Shown: positions 35,110 to 46,345 of the stretch, in pieces
Position numbering within the stretch: the first letter of the stretch is position 1
Layout: every line of letters starts with the position of its first letter
From: Dermanyssus gallinae
Taxonomy: Eukaryota; Arthropoda; Arachnida; Mesostigmata; Dermanyssidae
DNA: 64,000 nt
Direction of reading: 5' to 3'
Assembly: GCA_003439945.1 (NCBI GenBank)
Contig: QVRM01000444.1
Location: forward strand, 1-64,000
Notes under the pieces: model-generated
Told to the model about the DNA's origin: nothing
Database searches by the model: none
Seen by the model: only the letters and a program-made list of their open reading frames with translations
Translations under genes and position numbers: made by a program

Positions 35110-37500
35110 ACGCTAAGGCCATGTAGTTTCCGATATATTTCAAAATTTTTGCTGCACCTGTGCTGATGGGGCAAGCGTCTCCGATGTAATGGGCACGAAG
35201 TGGTAGCTTCTTGATAGCTCAAGACACTTCCTTCGTTTTTCAGAATCCGCACGCTCTGCTTTTCATCCACATTCGACTGCGCTGTGGCATAACTACGACA
35301 AAACCGTAACATCCCATACAATGCTTTTTCCCTGGTGGTGGCCCCGTCAGGTCGCAGCTCATTGCTGCCCTTAAGACCCTTCGGCTCGGGTGTAGATGGT
35401 ATCCCTGCCCTTCTAAGACCTCTTCATACTATGGCGTTGAGTTCAGCGTGTCTTGTAAATATGCCGGGATTTTTTAGACAGCCTAACGGGTGTAGACCGT
35501 CAGAGTCGACAGGTTGGCCGCATGACAGACATGAAAAGGGCTGGTAGACGGGGGCGCCTATCCTAAGGGCTAACACCATGCGGAGGGAGCTTGAGTCCAG
35601 CATGGTGCCAAACGGACGGGAGGGCAGCGCTTGAACACAGCCTCCGCTAAAGGGATATTGAGCCGCTAGAAAGACGGCACGCTCTCTTGCGGATGTTAGG
35701 CTATTCATTTTATCTCGTGCGGACTTCTTAGTTTTGTAAGCGTCAAGAGTCCGTAGCTCTCCTTATTTCAAGACCTCCGTTGTCGATGGGGAGGCTAGCT
35801 CTCTCCCACATAATTCCCTTTAAGTTAATGTTTAAAATCTCCATTAGAATGTCTCTGGTGGTATCGCCGTAGGCTGCAATATCTTCCATATAGTTCAGAG
35901 TCTCACATGTCCGTAGCACGTAGACAAATCTTGGTAAAGACTGTCTTTTAACAGAATCTCTCGTTTAGCATCGAGAACGCGTGGAATTTCTTCGGGCGTT
36001 ACGGGAGAATCTAAGAAAACTTGGTTACCCTTAGTTACACGAGATATCCCGGGAAGTGCTTCCATGATTGCTTTTATAGCTTGCGCTTGGTCTTGAGGGT
36101 AACCTCCAACAGGTAAAACTTCGCATTTGGCCGCGATTTTGAGGGTTAGTCCTTCCGGTTTCTCGAAGTTTATTATAGTTTCCAAATCTCTCGACGCGAC
36201 ATTCGCGGGACTTCCCAAGACAGCGTCGTCTAGATACCAAAGATTAAAGGGCTTCGTAGGCTTGATACAAGATCAGAAATGCCGAGGCAGAACAGAGCTA
36301 ATCCCAATGGGTCTCCATGCTGCATGCCAGTGTGTGATATTGTGGTCATATCTGCGTCCTAAGCAAGGATTGAGAAATCTTTATAACCTTGCCATATCAT
36401 CGGAATGAGTCGTGGAACTTTTCACTGCGTCGAAAATTGTATCCCTTCTTATTGTGTCAAACGCGTTTCGGAAGTCTAGTTTGATTAGTACTTTTGTCCT
36501 TCTGATTCCCAGAAAAGCGCGTGATGGGTAAAACCGCAGCAACAATGGCCCGTTTATCCCTATTTTAGAAGGCTGCACAATTTGCACTCTAGAAGACGGG
36601 TTTGGCAGAACGATGGCAAAGCCCATTTGAGCACTCTAGCCATAAAACCGCTCAGTTTGTCCTGTGCACGCTCTGGAAATAGGATAATCTGGCTAAGCAT
36701 GTCCCGAAGATGCCGAGGCTGTAGGCCGTATAAACCGGCTCCACTTGCAAAAGGGAAATATCAAATAGTCTAAAACACGAGAGGTCTTTCAATTCTATCC
36801 AGGTCTAGAGTGGCAGGCTGTTGCAGGAGGTCTAAATGTTCTTGACACCTGAGTGGAGTGACTGGGTGTTTGCTCCGTAGCTCAGAATCTGTATATTCAT
36901 GGTGTGGTGCCAATGTGTCTAAGGACAGTAGCGTTCGAGTAGCAGAACAAATATCGCATGTTGCTAATTTCATTCCAGCCGCACGCTGTGTTGGTCGTTA
37001 GTGAAATGATACCTCTTGCCGGCCGTGCTAGGTCTGGTCGAATGAGCGAGACTTTAAAGTGTTCGTGACTTTATTTCTGCTACATTACTTGAAATAATTT
37101 TAGTTAACGTTTTCTCTTGAACTTTTTGGCGAGGTAGCGTAAGCATCAATGATGGAAGCATAGGATTATTCCAACTTTGCAGATCGAGCTTTGTATTAAA
37201 GTTGCTTAATGCTGTCGTGTATGCTGTGGCACAGATTTATCTAGCTCCACGGGGTATAATTCTGGCAAGTCTTAAACTTCTGAGAGCATGTGATAAGACT
37301 TTTACTAATAATTTCGAGTCAGGTTGGGTATAGGTGTTAGATGTAATGAGTACCTGGTTACTCGGTCCCGGAATATTATCCGTACGGAGGCTTCGACTAG
37401 AAGCTAGAGGGTGTTTACGTGTTATATGAATATTCAGACCCTTAGAAGATCGTACAGCTTGACCACAATAGTTACAAGCATATGAATTCAATGTAATCAA
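35110..37500 (-). pseudogene. Family C ORF2: C2H2 finger, RT, RLE (broken)
   Basis: The finger is CNYCGQAVRSSKGLNIHITRKH-type (C..C, H...H), open at 37,500-37,237. RT motif A is KLDFRNAFDTIRRDTIFDAV; motif C reads WYLDDAVLGSPA at about 36,240-36,200. The endonuclease half has TMLDSSSLRMVLALRIG, knuckle CLSCGQPVDSDGLHPLGC and LRPDGATT with the catalytic PD. The second acidic block is degraded. Many stops. The finger start may have been trimmed where the B copy joins. Confidence 0.7.
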
Positions 37501-38870
37501 TCATTCAGGGTGGGAACATGATATTTGGGTCCCTGCGTACGTGTGCACCGTTACGGGAGGTCCAGTGTAGGGACCAGCCATTTCTGGAGAGTGCCCCGAA
37601 CCGAGGCCGCATTGCCCCGTTGCACATCCAGCGACAGGCGCTGTCTGAGAAAATCACCCGCTCGTTTGTCTCCGCTTGCTAGAATCAGTCGTTTCTTGAC
37701 CTTTTGTAGCAAACTTCGAGTGAATGGACCGGGCCCGCCAAGGCAAGGGGGTAAAACCTGTACGGGTACCTGATGTTTTGGTGTTTTCTAGCCTTGCCTG
37801 CCTCGGCGAGTGGCGAAGCATGACTAGCCCGGGCCGCGCCTTGAACGGAGTTAAGGTCAGCCCGTCAGGTCTCTTGCCGCCCTCCCTGTCTAGTCCGACG
37901 GGTTCAAGGACGCACGCTAGACCACTGGATCTGAAAGCTCGACTGAAGGTTTCATTTATGGCTTGGTGTCTTGGTCGCCTACCTGCGCTGACGATACAGG
38001 ACAGACCGTGGCGTTCGTCTGGCCCGACGACGTCTCCGCAGACGCAGGTATGGGTGTATACAATGCTTGTTCCCAAACGAAGTCCGCACCGACTCGTCAT
38101 CTAACAGGGTCCCGATGCGGGAACAGGGAACGGCGTGTAGCCATGCGCCCGCCCCCTTGGAAGAGACTGTGCCTTGTCGGCGTCCGTCGTGCATCCTGCA
38201 ATGAGGTCTACGACCCTTTGCTCCCATAGAGCTGTTGACCATTTGTTCTGGTGACCAGCTTCGGCGGGCTCGTGGCCGCACCGGGCAACTGCTCTACGGC
38301 GGCTTGTTTCCAATCGGGTTTCTAAGCCTGTGAGGGCAGCCGAATTGAGGAGGGTTCTAGCCTGTTGCAAAGACCTGTGTAGAAAAGCTGCCAGAGCTAT
38401 CTTATATAAGACAGCAATGCCTCTACTGTGGCCAGCATGCTGTCGTTGAGTCGTTCACGAAGTCCTGAAGCCAGTGAACAATCTGCACCTCAAGACAAGT
38501 GGTTGAAACGTAGGGCCGAAAAGGAGGATCTTAGAAGAAAGAGGCCTCGATGAGAACCCACCAAGTAAATGCGTGACATCGCATCTTCTAGCTTGGCCAG
38601 CCACTTCTCGAGGGCAGCCGGAACTCCTTGCGGGAACAGGAATACGCCCAGCAACTCTAAATCCGTGCTAAGAGTCTTGCACCCTGGGAGAGCCTCCAGC
38701 ACTTCAGAGTCCGCACACTTCGCAGGGTTTAGAGCCAGGGCGCTCCGTTCAGCAAACTCGATAATTCTGTGGATGTCCCTCAGAACTGCATCGGGGGCGC
38801 CACTCAGTACACCGTCGTCCAGGTACCATACGTTTAGCGGGCACTCGAGAGAGTCAATTATGAATGACTG
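37490..38870 (-). mobile_element. Family B RLE element, 5'-truncated copy B3
   Basis: It starts in RT motif C (DSLECPLNVWYLDDGVLSG) at about 38,860. It then runs through the RLE region (CVCGDVVGPDERHGLSC, KRPDGLTLTPF) to a 3' UTR matching B2 up to the GAATGATTGATTACATTGAAT block near 37,500. Deletions remove the WDATVTD block. It joins the 5' end of family C with no poly(A) visible. Confidence 0.8.
37654..38870 (-). pseudogene. Family B ORF2 (copy B3): RT end and RLE, broken
   Basis: Open at 38,873-38,490: RT motif C, then SALALNPAKC and VEALPGCKTLSTDLELLGV-like sequence as in B1. A segment around 38,370-38,101 gives SAALTGLETRLETSRRRAV, and 38,100-37,654 gives the knuckle and PD block. The frame changes at least three times. 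Compared with B1 it is roughly 90% similar at DNA level by eye. Confidence 0.7.
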
Positions 38871-38879
38871 CATTGTTTA

Positions 38880-39002
38880 TTAACCAATATTTGGTTTATG
38901 CACATATGTGCTACAGCTTTCTAAATAACTTTCATCAGCGATATTACTTTTGTACACTGTTGGATATGATACAGATCACATGATTTCCCCCATAGGTTGC
39001 AT
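38880..39002. other. Short flank, nothing recognised
   Basis: AT-rich sequence between copy B3 and an unassigned coding-like region. Confidence 0.3.
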
Positions 39003-39486
39003 TTACACAATCTTCGTATGAAATCCATGCATTGCAAACACAGTAACGAATGTTAGGTCGTTGTCAGTCGCCCTCTCCACCATCTCAGCTAGCCTTGCTT
39101 CTCGGCGCTGGCGTTTTCGTTCCGCCAGTTTCGCTTGATGACGTTCTTGATTTGTGACACTTGACACTGCGCCTGCGGCTGCTCTCCTCTCCTGATCGTT
39201 TGCCGGCTTTGCAGCACAACAGGAGTGATGAAGAGCGAGATGACTGTGGTAAACAGTCACAATAACTAAAATCGTTCAAACGGGTAACTAACGACCCTTG
39301 GTGGGGCGTATATGGTGACTCGGGTCGAGAGTTGCTTGGCTGTAAGCAGATGTTCGGCGGCAGTGTACGCACTAAGCTTAGCTTATCTGTGGTACAGGTG
39401 GTCTGGTCCACAACATTCTCTTCGGTATGGTGCATCCGTTCAGTTTTCGAAGGCGTATCCACTACAAATTCTATAGGGTCAGGCAA
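39003..39486 (-). other. Unassigned coding-like region
   Basis: Two overlapping minus-strand frames look protein-like. One (39,486-39,085) is Ser/Thr/Pro-rich and opens MPDPIEFVVDTPSKTERMHH. The other (39,260-39,003) contains a strongly charged stretch, QERHQAKLAERKRQRREARL, ending AMHGFHTKIV. The second would be a good helix or coiled coil. I recognise no family. It might be an exon of an unknown gene or a DNA-transposon piece. Confidence 0.3.
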
Positions 39487-39728
39487 GACAAATCAAGCAA
39501 CTTTTTTTACTTCAACACTCTGAGGGTGATCACTGTATCAGGAAGAATTTTTCGTTCTCCCTGAAGACACTTCGCACTAATCGCAGCACATGTTTCCACA
39601 AAAAAAGCCGCTTTATGCGAAAACTCGATGTAACCGTGTCCACTCACGGCCAGCGCTTGTAGACGGAAAAGTTATTATTATTATGATTATTGGTGTCGAT
39701 ATAGCCAATTCTGTACTCAGGAGTCACA

Positions 39729-39769
39729 GGGGGGGGGGGGGGGGGAGGGGGGGGGGAGGGGGGGGGGGT
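39729..39769. repeat. Poly(G) tract, G-quadruplex-prone
   Basis: About 40 bp with only two A interruptions in otherwise continuous G, on the plus strand. Confidence 0.95.
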
Positions 39770-39911
39770 GAGAAATGGTGCCTATATATCAATACGGAGC
39801 GCACTGCAGAGTGTCTACTAAAAGTTTTCACTGCGCTCCCCCTTTATCTCTATTATCCGCGGCCTGCTCTTGCCATGGCGAATTAGGATAATTCTGCCAA
39901 ACAGCTTCGGC

Positions 39912-39973
39912 AGACAATAATAGCAACCGTTGGCGGCCGAAGACCGGCCGGCCTGCGGTTGCTATTATTGTCT
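39912..39973. repeat. Perfect 18-bp inverted repeat, 26-nt loop
   Basis: Arms agacaataatagcaaccg (39,912-39,929) and its exact complement (39,956-39,973) flank a GC-rich loop containing ggccgaagaccggccggcc. It could form a stable hairpin. It is not next to any coding end I recognise, though it lies just 3' of R1 copy 2. Confidence 0.9.
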
Positions 39974-40138
39974 TTCGTCAACCGGTCAACCAGGTACTGT
40001 TGTAATTCGCAACGGACATCTGCCGCTGCTGCTTTTTTTATTGAATGTATGTTACAACCATTTCCAACGGAACTACTTTCGTTTTACTTCATTGAAAATG
40101 GAGGTTCTTCTATGCACTCCGTTCATAGCTGATCCCTT

Positions 40139-43100
40139 CTAGTGTTGGTTTTCGGCCGTCGTTCCATCTCTTAGCCGCCTCAACCTCTCGGCTCGCTGTC
40201 GTTCCAGTTCGTTCTTTCTTCTCATTACACGTTCCACCAGTAGCATGCCCTGCTCCCATTTGGATTCTTCCTCCAGCATGGCGGAGACTAGGTCCGTCAC
40301 CGTCATGTCTGGAGAAGTCATTGCTGGTGAGTTCTGTCGTATGTCTTCAAATGCTGGGCACCGGAGGATTGTATGAGTCACGTCATCATCCTCGCTTGTG
40401 TCGCACGTATTGCATTTGGCGTCCGGAGCTTTGCCTATCGTGTGCAGGTATTTTTGGAAGCATCCGTGTCCCGCCAATACCTGCGTCAGCCAGTACGTGA
40501 CCTCTCCATGCTCTCTGTTGAACCATTTCTCGAGGTTGGGGATGACCTGACGGGTCCAGGCTCCTGGTATGTGTGCTGGTGTGCTGGTCCATTCCTCGTT
40601 CCACTCCTTAATTGTCTGTCTCCGGGCCTCGGTTTTTCGTAGGGATCTGTTTGATTTCCGCCGTGTTCGTTCTTCGATCATTCTAGGCCATGGTATTAGC
40701 CTTGCTATCGCGAGGATGGCCATCGTTTCTACTGTTCTGTATGCACTGGCGATTCGTATTGCCAGTTTACGTTCCGCTTTCAGGAGCTTTTTCTTGTTCC
40801 TCTTCAGTTTCATAGCGTTCGGCCCCCACGTTGATGCGGCGTATAGGACGGTAGACTCTGCCACTGAGGCAAGAAGTCTTCTCTTACCCTCAGTTGCGCC
40901 GCGTGTTCTCGGCATAATCTTAGCTAGGTTATTTGCTAGCTTTTCCGGCTTCGCGGTCACCCTGTCGATGTGCTCGTTGCCTGAGAGAGCCGTGTCGATC
41001 ATCACACCCAGATATCGGGCTGACCTGTTGATCTTTATGCTCACGCCGTTCAGAGCTAGACTAATGTTTCCGTGTCTCTTGCGGCCCGTGAGAAGTACTG
41101 CCTCGCTCTTTTCGGGCGCGAGCTCGAGGCCGTGTCCTACCATCCAGTTGTTCACAATCTCAATGACCGCTTGTGCTCTTGCTTGCAGCGTCTCCGCTTC
41201 CCGCGCCGTGACCAAGATGGCAAGGTCGTCCGCGTAAGCTATTGTTTGTACTCCTTCCAGTCTGCAGAGTCTCAGTACATCGTCGTATGCCATGCTCGAT
41301 AGCAGAGGCCCTAGTATGGATCCCTGCGGGACGCCGGCACTCATGGCGAACTCAGAATTCCCGTGTTTGACCGACCTATTGCTGAAGTAGGATGCGATGA
41401 TCTTCTGAAGTAGGATGCGATGATCTTCTGAAGATACGGAGAGATCTTCCGTTGAGCCATTACGTTTATGATGACCTGCCAACTCAGCGAGTTGAAGGCG
41501 TTTCGGACGTCCAGAAGAACGACCGCGCAGAGCTCCCTGGACCATTGGTTGTTTTCCCTTTGTTTTTCCGCTTCCTTAAGAACAAGGTCGATAGCCATTT
41601 CCGTCGATAGCCTTTTGCGGAAGCCAAATTGTCTGTCTGAGAGTGCTTCTCTTTCCTCCAGTTCCTCCGTTAGCCTCATGTTTATGACCGTTTCGAGTGT
41701 TTTGCCCAAGGTGTCCAGGAGGCATATTGGGCGTACCGCCGGCCCTGGGCTCCGTGGGCGGCTTCCCTGGCTTTCTTATGAGAGCCAGGGTGGCCTTCTT
41801 CCAAGACGTTGGGGAGATTCCCTCTCTCAAGATTTGATCCGCCATCTTTTTGAAGACTTGCGGTTGCTCTTGGAGAAGAATCTTCACCGCTTCTGCCGGA
41901 ATTCCATCCGGACCGGGTGCTTTGCCTTCAGGTGACCGTCTTATTGCGGCAGCTATTTCCTCTTGAGTGATCAAGGGTATGTCATCCTGCTCTGTGTCTA
42001 TTTCTGAGCGGGTGGGTTCGGCGTGGCTTGGGAACAGTCGCCTCACCGCTCTCTCTGCCAGCTCTTCTGGAAGCGTTCGCTGTAATCTCCTTAATTTGTC
42101 CATGACAACTTTATAGGGTTTCCCCCATATGTTGTCTTCCACTTCGTCACAGAGCTCTTTCCATTTTCTTTCTATACAGCTTTTGATGGCCGTTGTGAGG
42201 TCTTTTCTTGCGGCCTGTAGCCCCTCCCATGCCTCCTCCACACCTGTAAGTTTCCTTCTAGCGCGGGTGTACATCCTCCGTGCCGCATTGCATGCACGCT
42301 TCAGGCCCGCTATTTCCCTGTTCCACCAGTATTTGGGTGGGGGATGTCTGCGGGACGCGCCCCGCCGGCGCGTCCCTTTGTAATGCCAGTACAACATCCT
42401 CAGGACGAATTTGTCTCTCAGTATTAAGGAGTATTTGTCTTTCAATCCTTAAACGGGCGCGGAGTCTGCCGAGGTTAATTTTGTTAGCACGCCACGCCGC
42501 CCGGCGTATGTCTCCCTCCTGCTGGGTGGGTGCTTCCTCTTCTCCGTATTCGTATTTTATATATTTGTGGTCGCTTTGGGAGTCTTCTTCTGAGACCCTC
42601 CAGTTTCCTAGTTTATTTATGGTGTTTTCGCATCCAAATGTGAGATCTATGAATGAAGCTTGATCTCTTCTTTCGAAAGTGGGCAGACGGCCATCGTTAA
42701 AGAGTGTCATGCCCAGCTGCGCTAGCCACTCTGTTAACTCTCGGCCTCTGCTGTTTGTTGCCTTGCTTGCCCATTCTACCGCGGCTGCGTTGAAATCCCA
42801 TCTCACTAAGATCTCTTTAGATCGTGGCATCTTCTGATTTCGTCTGAGAGTTCATCTAGAAATTTGGTGAAGGCTTGTCGTCCCGAGTTAGGCAAGATGT
42901 AGCAGCTGAACATGATCGGTCCTCTGTCGAGTTCTGCCCACGTCAATCCTTTTTCTGATCCTTGCGCTTTGACAGCTATGGTAGGTTTAACCCATAGCGC
43001 TGCGTCGCCGTTTTCGTCGCTGATGCATTCTCTGCCTTGCCCACTAGACAGCCACCTTCTGTTAGGTTCACTAATAAGTAAAACTTGAGCGCCTTCATTT

Positions 43101-43183
43101 TGTGCTTTTGTATCCAGTAGGGATTGGGCCACGTTGGACCGGCCCAAATTAGTATGTATGCATTTCAGTTTCTTCGTCGTCAT
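40139..43183 (-). pseudogene. R1 copy 2 ORF2: APE endonuclease, RT, C-terminal knuckle
   Basis: ATG at 43183 (MTTKKLKCIHTNLGRSN). The endonuclease has LLISEPNRRWL, YILPNSGRQAF and a degenerate VRWDFNAAAVEWAS, where AGDFNA is usual. The linker has PPPKYWWNREIAGLKRAC. RT shows GKAPGPDGIPAEAVKILL, LLDVRNAFNSLSW (A), GVPQGSILGPLLSS (B) and IAYADDLAILV (C). The C-terminus has ITYWLTQVL-like sequence and CNTCDTSEDDDVTHTILRC. A 23-bp tandem duplication at 41,383-41,428 and shifts near 42,830 and 41,709 break the frame; the last 468 codons are open. Confidence 0.88.
41383..41428. repeat. 23-bp tandem duplication in RT
   Basis: Two exact copies of a 23-bp unit beginning tgaagtaggatgcgatgatc stand side by side. 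They double the codons for KIIASYF-type sequence and cause the frame break between the two halves of the RT. Confidence 0.95.
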
Positions 43184-44403
43184 CGCTTTTGTTTTGGCCT
43201 TCCTGCTTGTCCTTGTTATTTGGGTTTCTCATTGTCTTCTTATAGGGCACAAAGCCGTCGTCATTCTTGTTGCCGCTTGAAGCAGGTTGTTTGCCCGCGA
43301 TGGCAGTCTGGAAGGTGACGTCCTGGGTTGTGGGATCCTGTTCGTTGGCCTTGTGCACAACCGGGGTCCTTTGTTTTGGGTCCTTTGCTCTTGCCTCGCT
43401 TTTACGGTCTCTTATCTCTCTAATGCATTGCCTGTAGGCTGGGCATTCCATAGAGTTTGCCGCGTGTCCGGTGTCTCCGTCTTTACAGTTGTAGCATCTT
43501 GCCACTTTGTCGCAGGTTTTAACTGGATGGCCTTCTTCTCCGCACTTGTGGCACCTTATGTTTGCTGCTTTTGCTTCCTTGCAGTCCCTTTCCCAGTGAC
43601 CCATCTTCTGGCATTTGAAGCAGCATGGGGGTACAATCCATTCAATTAGAGGGTAGGATACCCATCCTATTATGAGCTTTCCTTTGGCCAGCAGAGTTTC
43701 TGCTTTTTGTCTTTCTAACTGGATAGTTGCTCCCCATTTGCCCATTTTGTTTTGCCGGGGCTCCTCTACCGCGACTGTCTCTGAGTCAGTCAGGTTTAGT
43801 TTTCGTCGAACTGCGTGCTCGATGGTCTCTTTGTTAGCCTCCATGTTTATTCCTAGGATGCGTATCTTCGTGCTAGATTGGGTTTCCTGAGCATCGAGAG
43901 AAGTTTTACTCTTGATGCTTTCTAGGAAGCTTGTTGTTGCCCCTTTTTGATTTTCTTTGTAGATCACCTTTGTACCTCCGTCGGGTAGGTGCACAATGTT
44001 TCTAACTGTAACTCCGGCTTTAACGATGTTCACCTCCCGTTGGAGGATGCTTGACCATTCCGCCGGAGTCTTTTTGTCAGTGGTCTTAATTAAGATGGCC
44101 TCTGCCTTGGATTTAGGCAGGCCTCGTTTCCGCCCTTCCGTTCGTATAGCCTTGCGCTTAACGCAGAGGTCGATTTCTCCTTCGGCCTTTAGAATACAGT
44201 ATTCAACTGCCTTTCTTGTCTGCTCGGCGTTGGTTCTTTCTGTGAAGTGCAGTGCTCCCCTTCTCCTTGCGTCCTGGGCTTTCCATGTTCCGGAGAGTTT
44301 GTGGTTCATTTTCTCTATAATCTTCTCCATTACTTCTATGGTGGAGTCGAGGTTGTCTTCCACTCCGACTTTTCCCACAATTAGAGTCCGGGATGTTGTT
44401 GTA
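43149..44403 (-). pseudogene. R1 copy 2 ORF1, C-terminal part with three zinc knuckles
   Basis: It reads on from the left side of the BEL/Pao insert: TTTSRTLIVGKVGVEDN, then a region TKIRILGINMEANKETIEHA (RRM-like position in R1 ORF1). The three knuckles are CFKCQKMGHWERDC, CHKCGEEGHPVKTC and CYNCKDGDTGHAANSMEC. The C-terminal tail is charged. The stop at 43,149 overlaps the ORF2 start at 43,183 by about 35 bp, a usual LINE arrangement. The reading frame is open over its whole length here. Confidence 0.85.
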
Positions 44404-44408
44404 GGTGG
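44404..44408. repeat. Target-site duplication, left copy (GGTGG)
   Basis: Identical to 47,715-47,719. Removing the insert and one copy restores the R1 ORF1 reading across the joint. Confidence 0.8.
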
Positions 44409-44419
44409 TGTGACGAACT

Positions 44420-46345
44420 CCTGCGCGATTGACATACTGATCGGCTCTGACTTCCTGGCCAGAGTAGGTTCATTAAAAACCAAATCATTCGACGATCTAG
44501 TGGCAGTCCTTACCAAATTTGGTTGGATATTCCACGGAAAGTCAGGCTCACCCCTAGATAACCGCATTGTATCAGCTCTATGCGCATTAGTGGCCATGCA
44601 GCCATGTACGGCGGTGACATCGCGAGGCTATCCCATAGAAGACAAACTCAGCAGTGACGCCGCAGAGCTAGACAGAGTTTTTATGGAAGACTGAGACAAT
44701 GGGCATAGAGACTCCGTCAGAGAAAAAAATGCACTCTAATTGACGATGAACTAAACAGCTCATTTAGGAGCTCTATTGACAGGTTACCTAACGGACGTTA
44801 CGTCGTTAGTCTTCCATTTAAGGAAAACCTGCGTGCACTTGGAGATAACAAAAACATAGCCAAGTCGCGCTTAAAAAACCTCCTGCCAAAAATAAGCAGA
44901 AACAAGGTTACACTTAAAGCCATAGACGACGAAATCGCCAAATATGTAGAAAAAGGTTATGCAGAACCCGCCCATCCCAAAAAAACAGTGAATTATCACA
45001 CTATCTTCCGGTTCTAGCAGTAACAAAACTTACAGACAATCTCCCAACAGAATTAAAAATCAGAGTAGTAAAAGACGCGGGTGCTAGGAGGAAGGACGAA
45101 GCTTCCCTCAATGATGTCCTGTTCCAAGGCCCTAATCTCTTACCAGACATACTTAAGGTACTGTTCCATTTTCGTAAATATCCGATTGCGATCGTGTCTG
45201 ATATAGAGAAAGCCTTCCTACAGTTCAACATTAACCCAGCGCAAAGAACCTTTTTGAGATTTTTCTGGCCTCTTGGTATATCGAAAGATCCAAAAGCATC
45301 CTGGAGGGAATTCTGGGGGACGGTGCTAGATTTTGGTCTAGTTTGTAGTCCGTGGCTACACTGCGCAGGATTGAGGCACCATTTCGAAGGAGAAATAAAC
45401 TCCCACCCAGAGCACTCCGAATTCATTAAAAAAATAATTGACAACTTCTACATGGATGATATTGTCACCGGGGCCTGGTCGTTAACTAAAGCTAAGAACA
45501 AATTCCAACTTATGAATGAAATATTCTTAGCGGGACATTTTCCCTTAAAAAAGTGGGCTACCAACTTAGATGCATTGGGAATCTTCGTGAAAGATTCAGC
45601 TCCGCTACAGGGCAGCACAGTTGCCTTTGCCGACGAGAATTTTAAGTTCTTGGGAATACGTTGGAATCAGACCTCAGACCATTTAGGCGTCTTTACGGAA
45701 AAAGCAATTTCCTGCTTTAACAACCACAAAGCCACCAAACGCAACCTCTTAAAAGGTCTAGCGCAAATATTTGATCCTCTCGGCTTAATCTCTCCCATTG
45801 TCATAAGCTCGAAAATACTTTTTCAGAGACTATGGCAAAAAAAGAGTAGATTGGGACACGGTACTGACCGACGCAAACTTAAAAGCGTATAACGACTTCG
45901 TTCAAAGTTTACAGTTAAACCCCACCCCACAAAATAGCAGACCGTTTAGTTTACCAAGCGACATAAAACCAGTTAAAGAAGAGTTACATGTGTTTTGCGA
46001 CGCAAGCAAGGTAGCTTACGGCTGCGTAATTTATTTACGAAAAATCTACAAAGACGGCTCAGCCGCAATCTCTTTTGTAATGTCCAAAGCCAGGGTAGCC
46101 CCTCTTAAAGGTATTTGGACAATCCATAGGCTCGAATTATTAGGAGCTTTAATCGCGGCAAGAATAACTTCCAAAGTAAAAGATTACATTGGCTTGCCCA
46201 CCGAATCAATTTATTTTTGGTGCAATAACTCCTCAGTTCTGGGTTGGATCGGGGATTCCCCAGAGAAATGGAAACCATTTGTATCGAACAGGATTACGAA
46301 AATCCAGCAATTAACCAAACCAAGCGCTTGGACAATCAACATTTA
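44420..46345 (+). pseudogene. BEL/Pao pol: protease end, RT, RNase H
   Basis: The first recognisable block is IDILIGSDF, the C-terminal motif of the Pao aspartic protease, then FGWIFHGKSGSPLD. RT shows AIVSDIEKAFLQF-type motif A, a region deleted or frame-shifted before CAGLRHHFEGE, and motif C NFYMDDIVTGAW. FPLKKWATNLDAL and FKFLGIRWNQTSD follow. RNase H is readable as LHVFCDASKVAYGCV, HRLELLGALIAARI and WCNNSSVLGWI. Stops near 44,690 and 45,890 and frame changes show inactivation. Confidence 0.85.

Larger units (their letters stand above)
35071..37500 (-). mobile_element. RLE-type WYLDDG retrotransposon, family C
   Basis: Minus-strand order: C2H2 finger at 37,500-37,400, RT at 36,630-36,190, knuckle and RLE at 35,600-35,110, then a (TAA)n-type tail (ATT units 35,071-35,106 on the plus strand). 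The family B 3' end abuts its 5' side at about 37,500. It has the same domain order as ORF2 of family B but a clearly different sequence. Confidence 0.75.

Noticed and set aside
39729..40142. CRISPR array or phage-like structure
   Set aside because: No regularly spaced direct repeats anywhere in the window; the genome is clearly eukaryotic.
40569..41237. 222-codon plus-strand frame, and the similar one at 47,988-48,554
   Set aside because: Both are antisense shadows of the R1 ORF2 and ORF1 reading frames.
43996..44694. 232-codon plus-strand frame as one gene
   Set aside because: Its left half is antisense to R1 ORF1; only the last ~90 codons (from about 44,420) are real BEL/Pao protease sequence.
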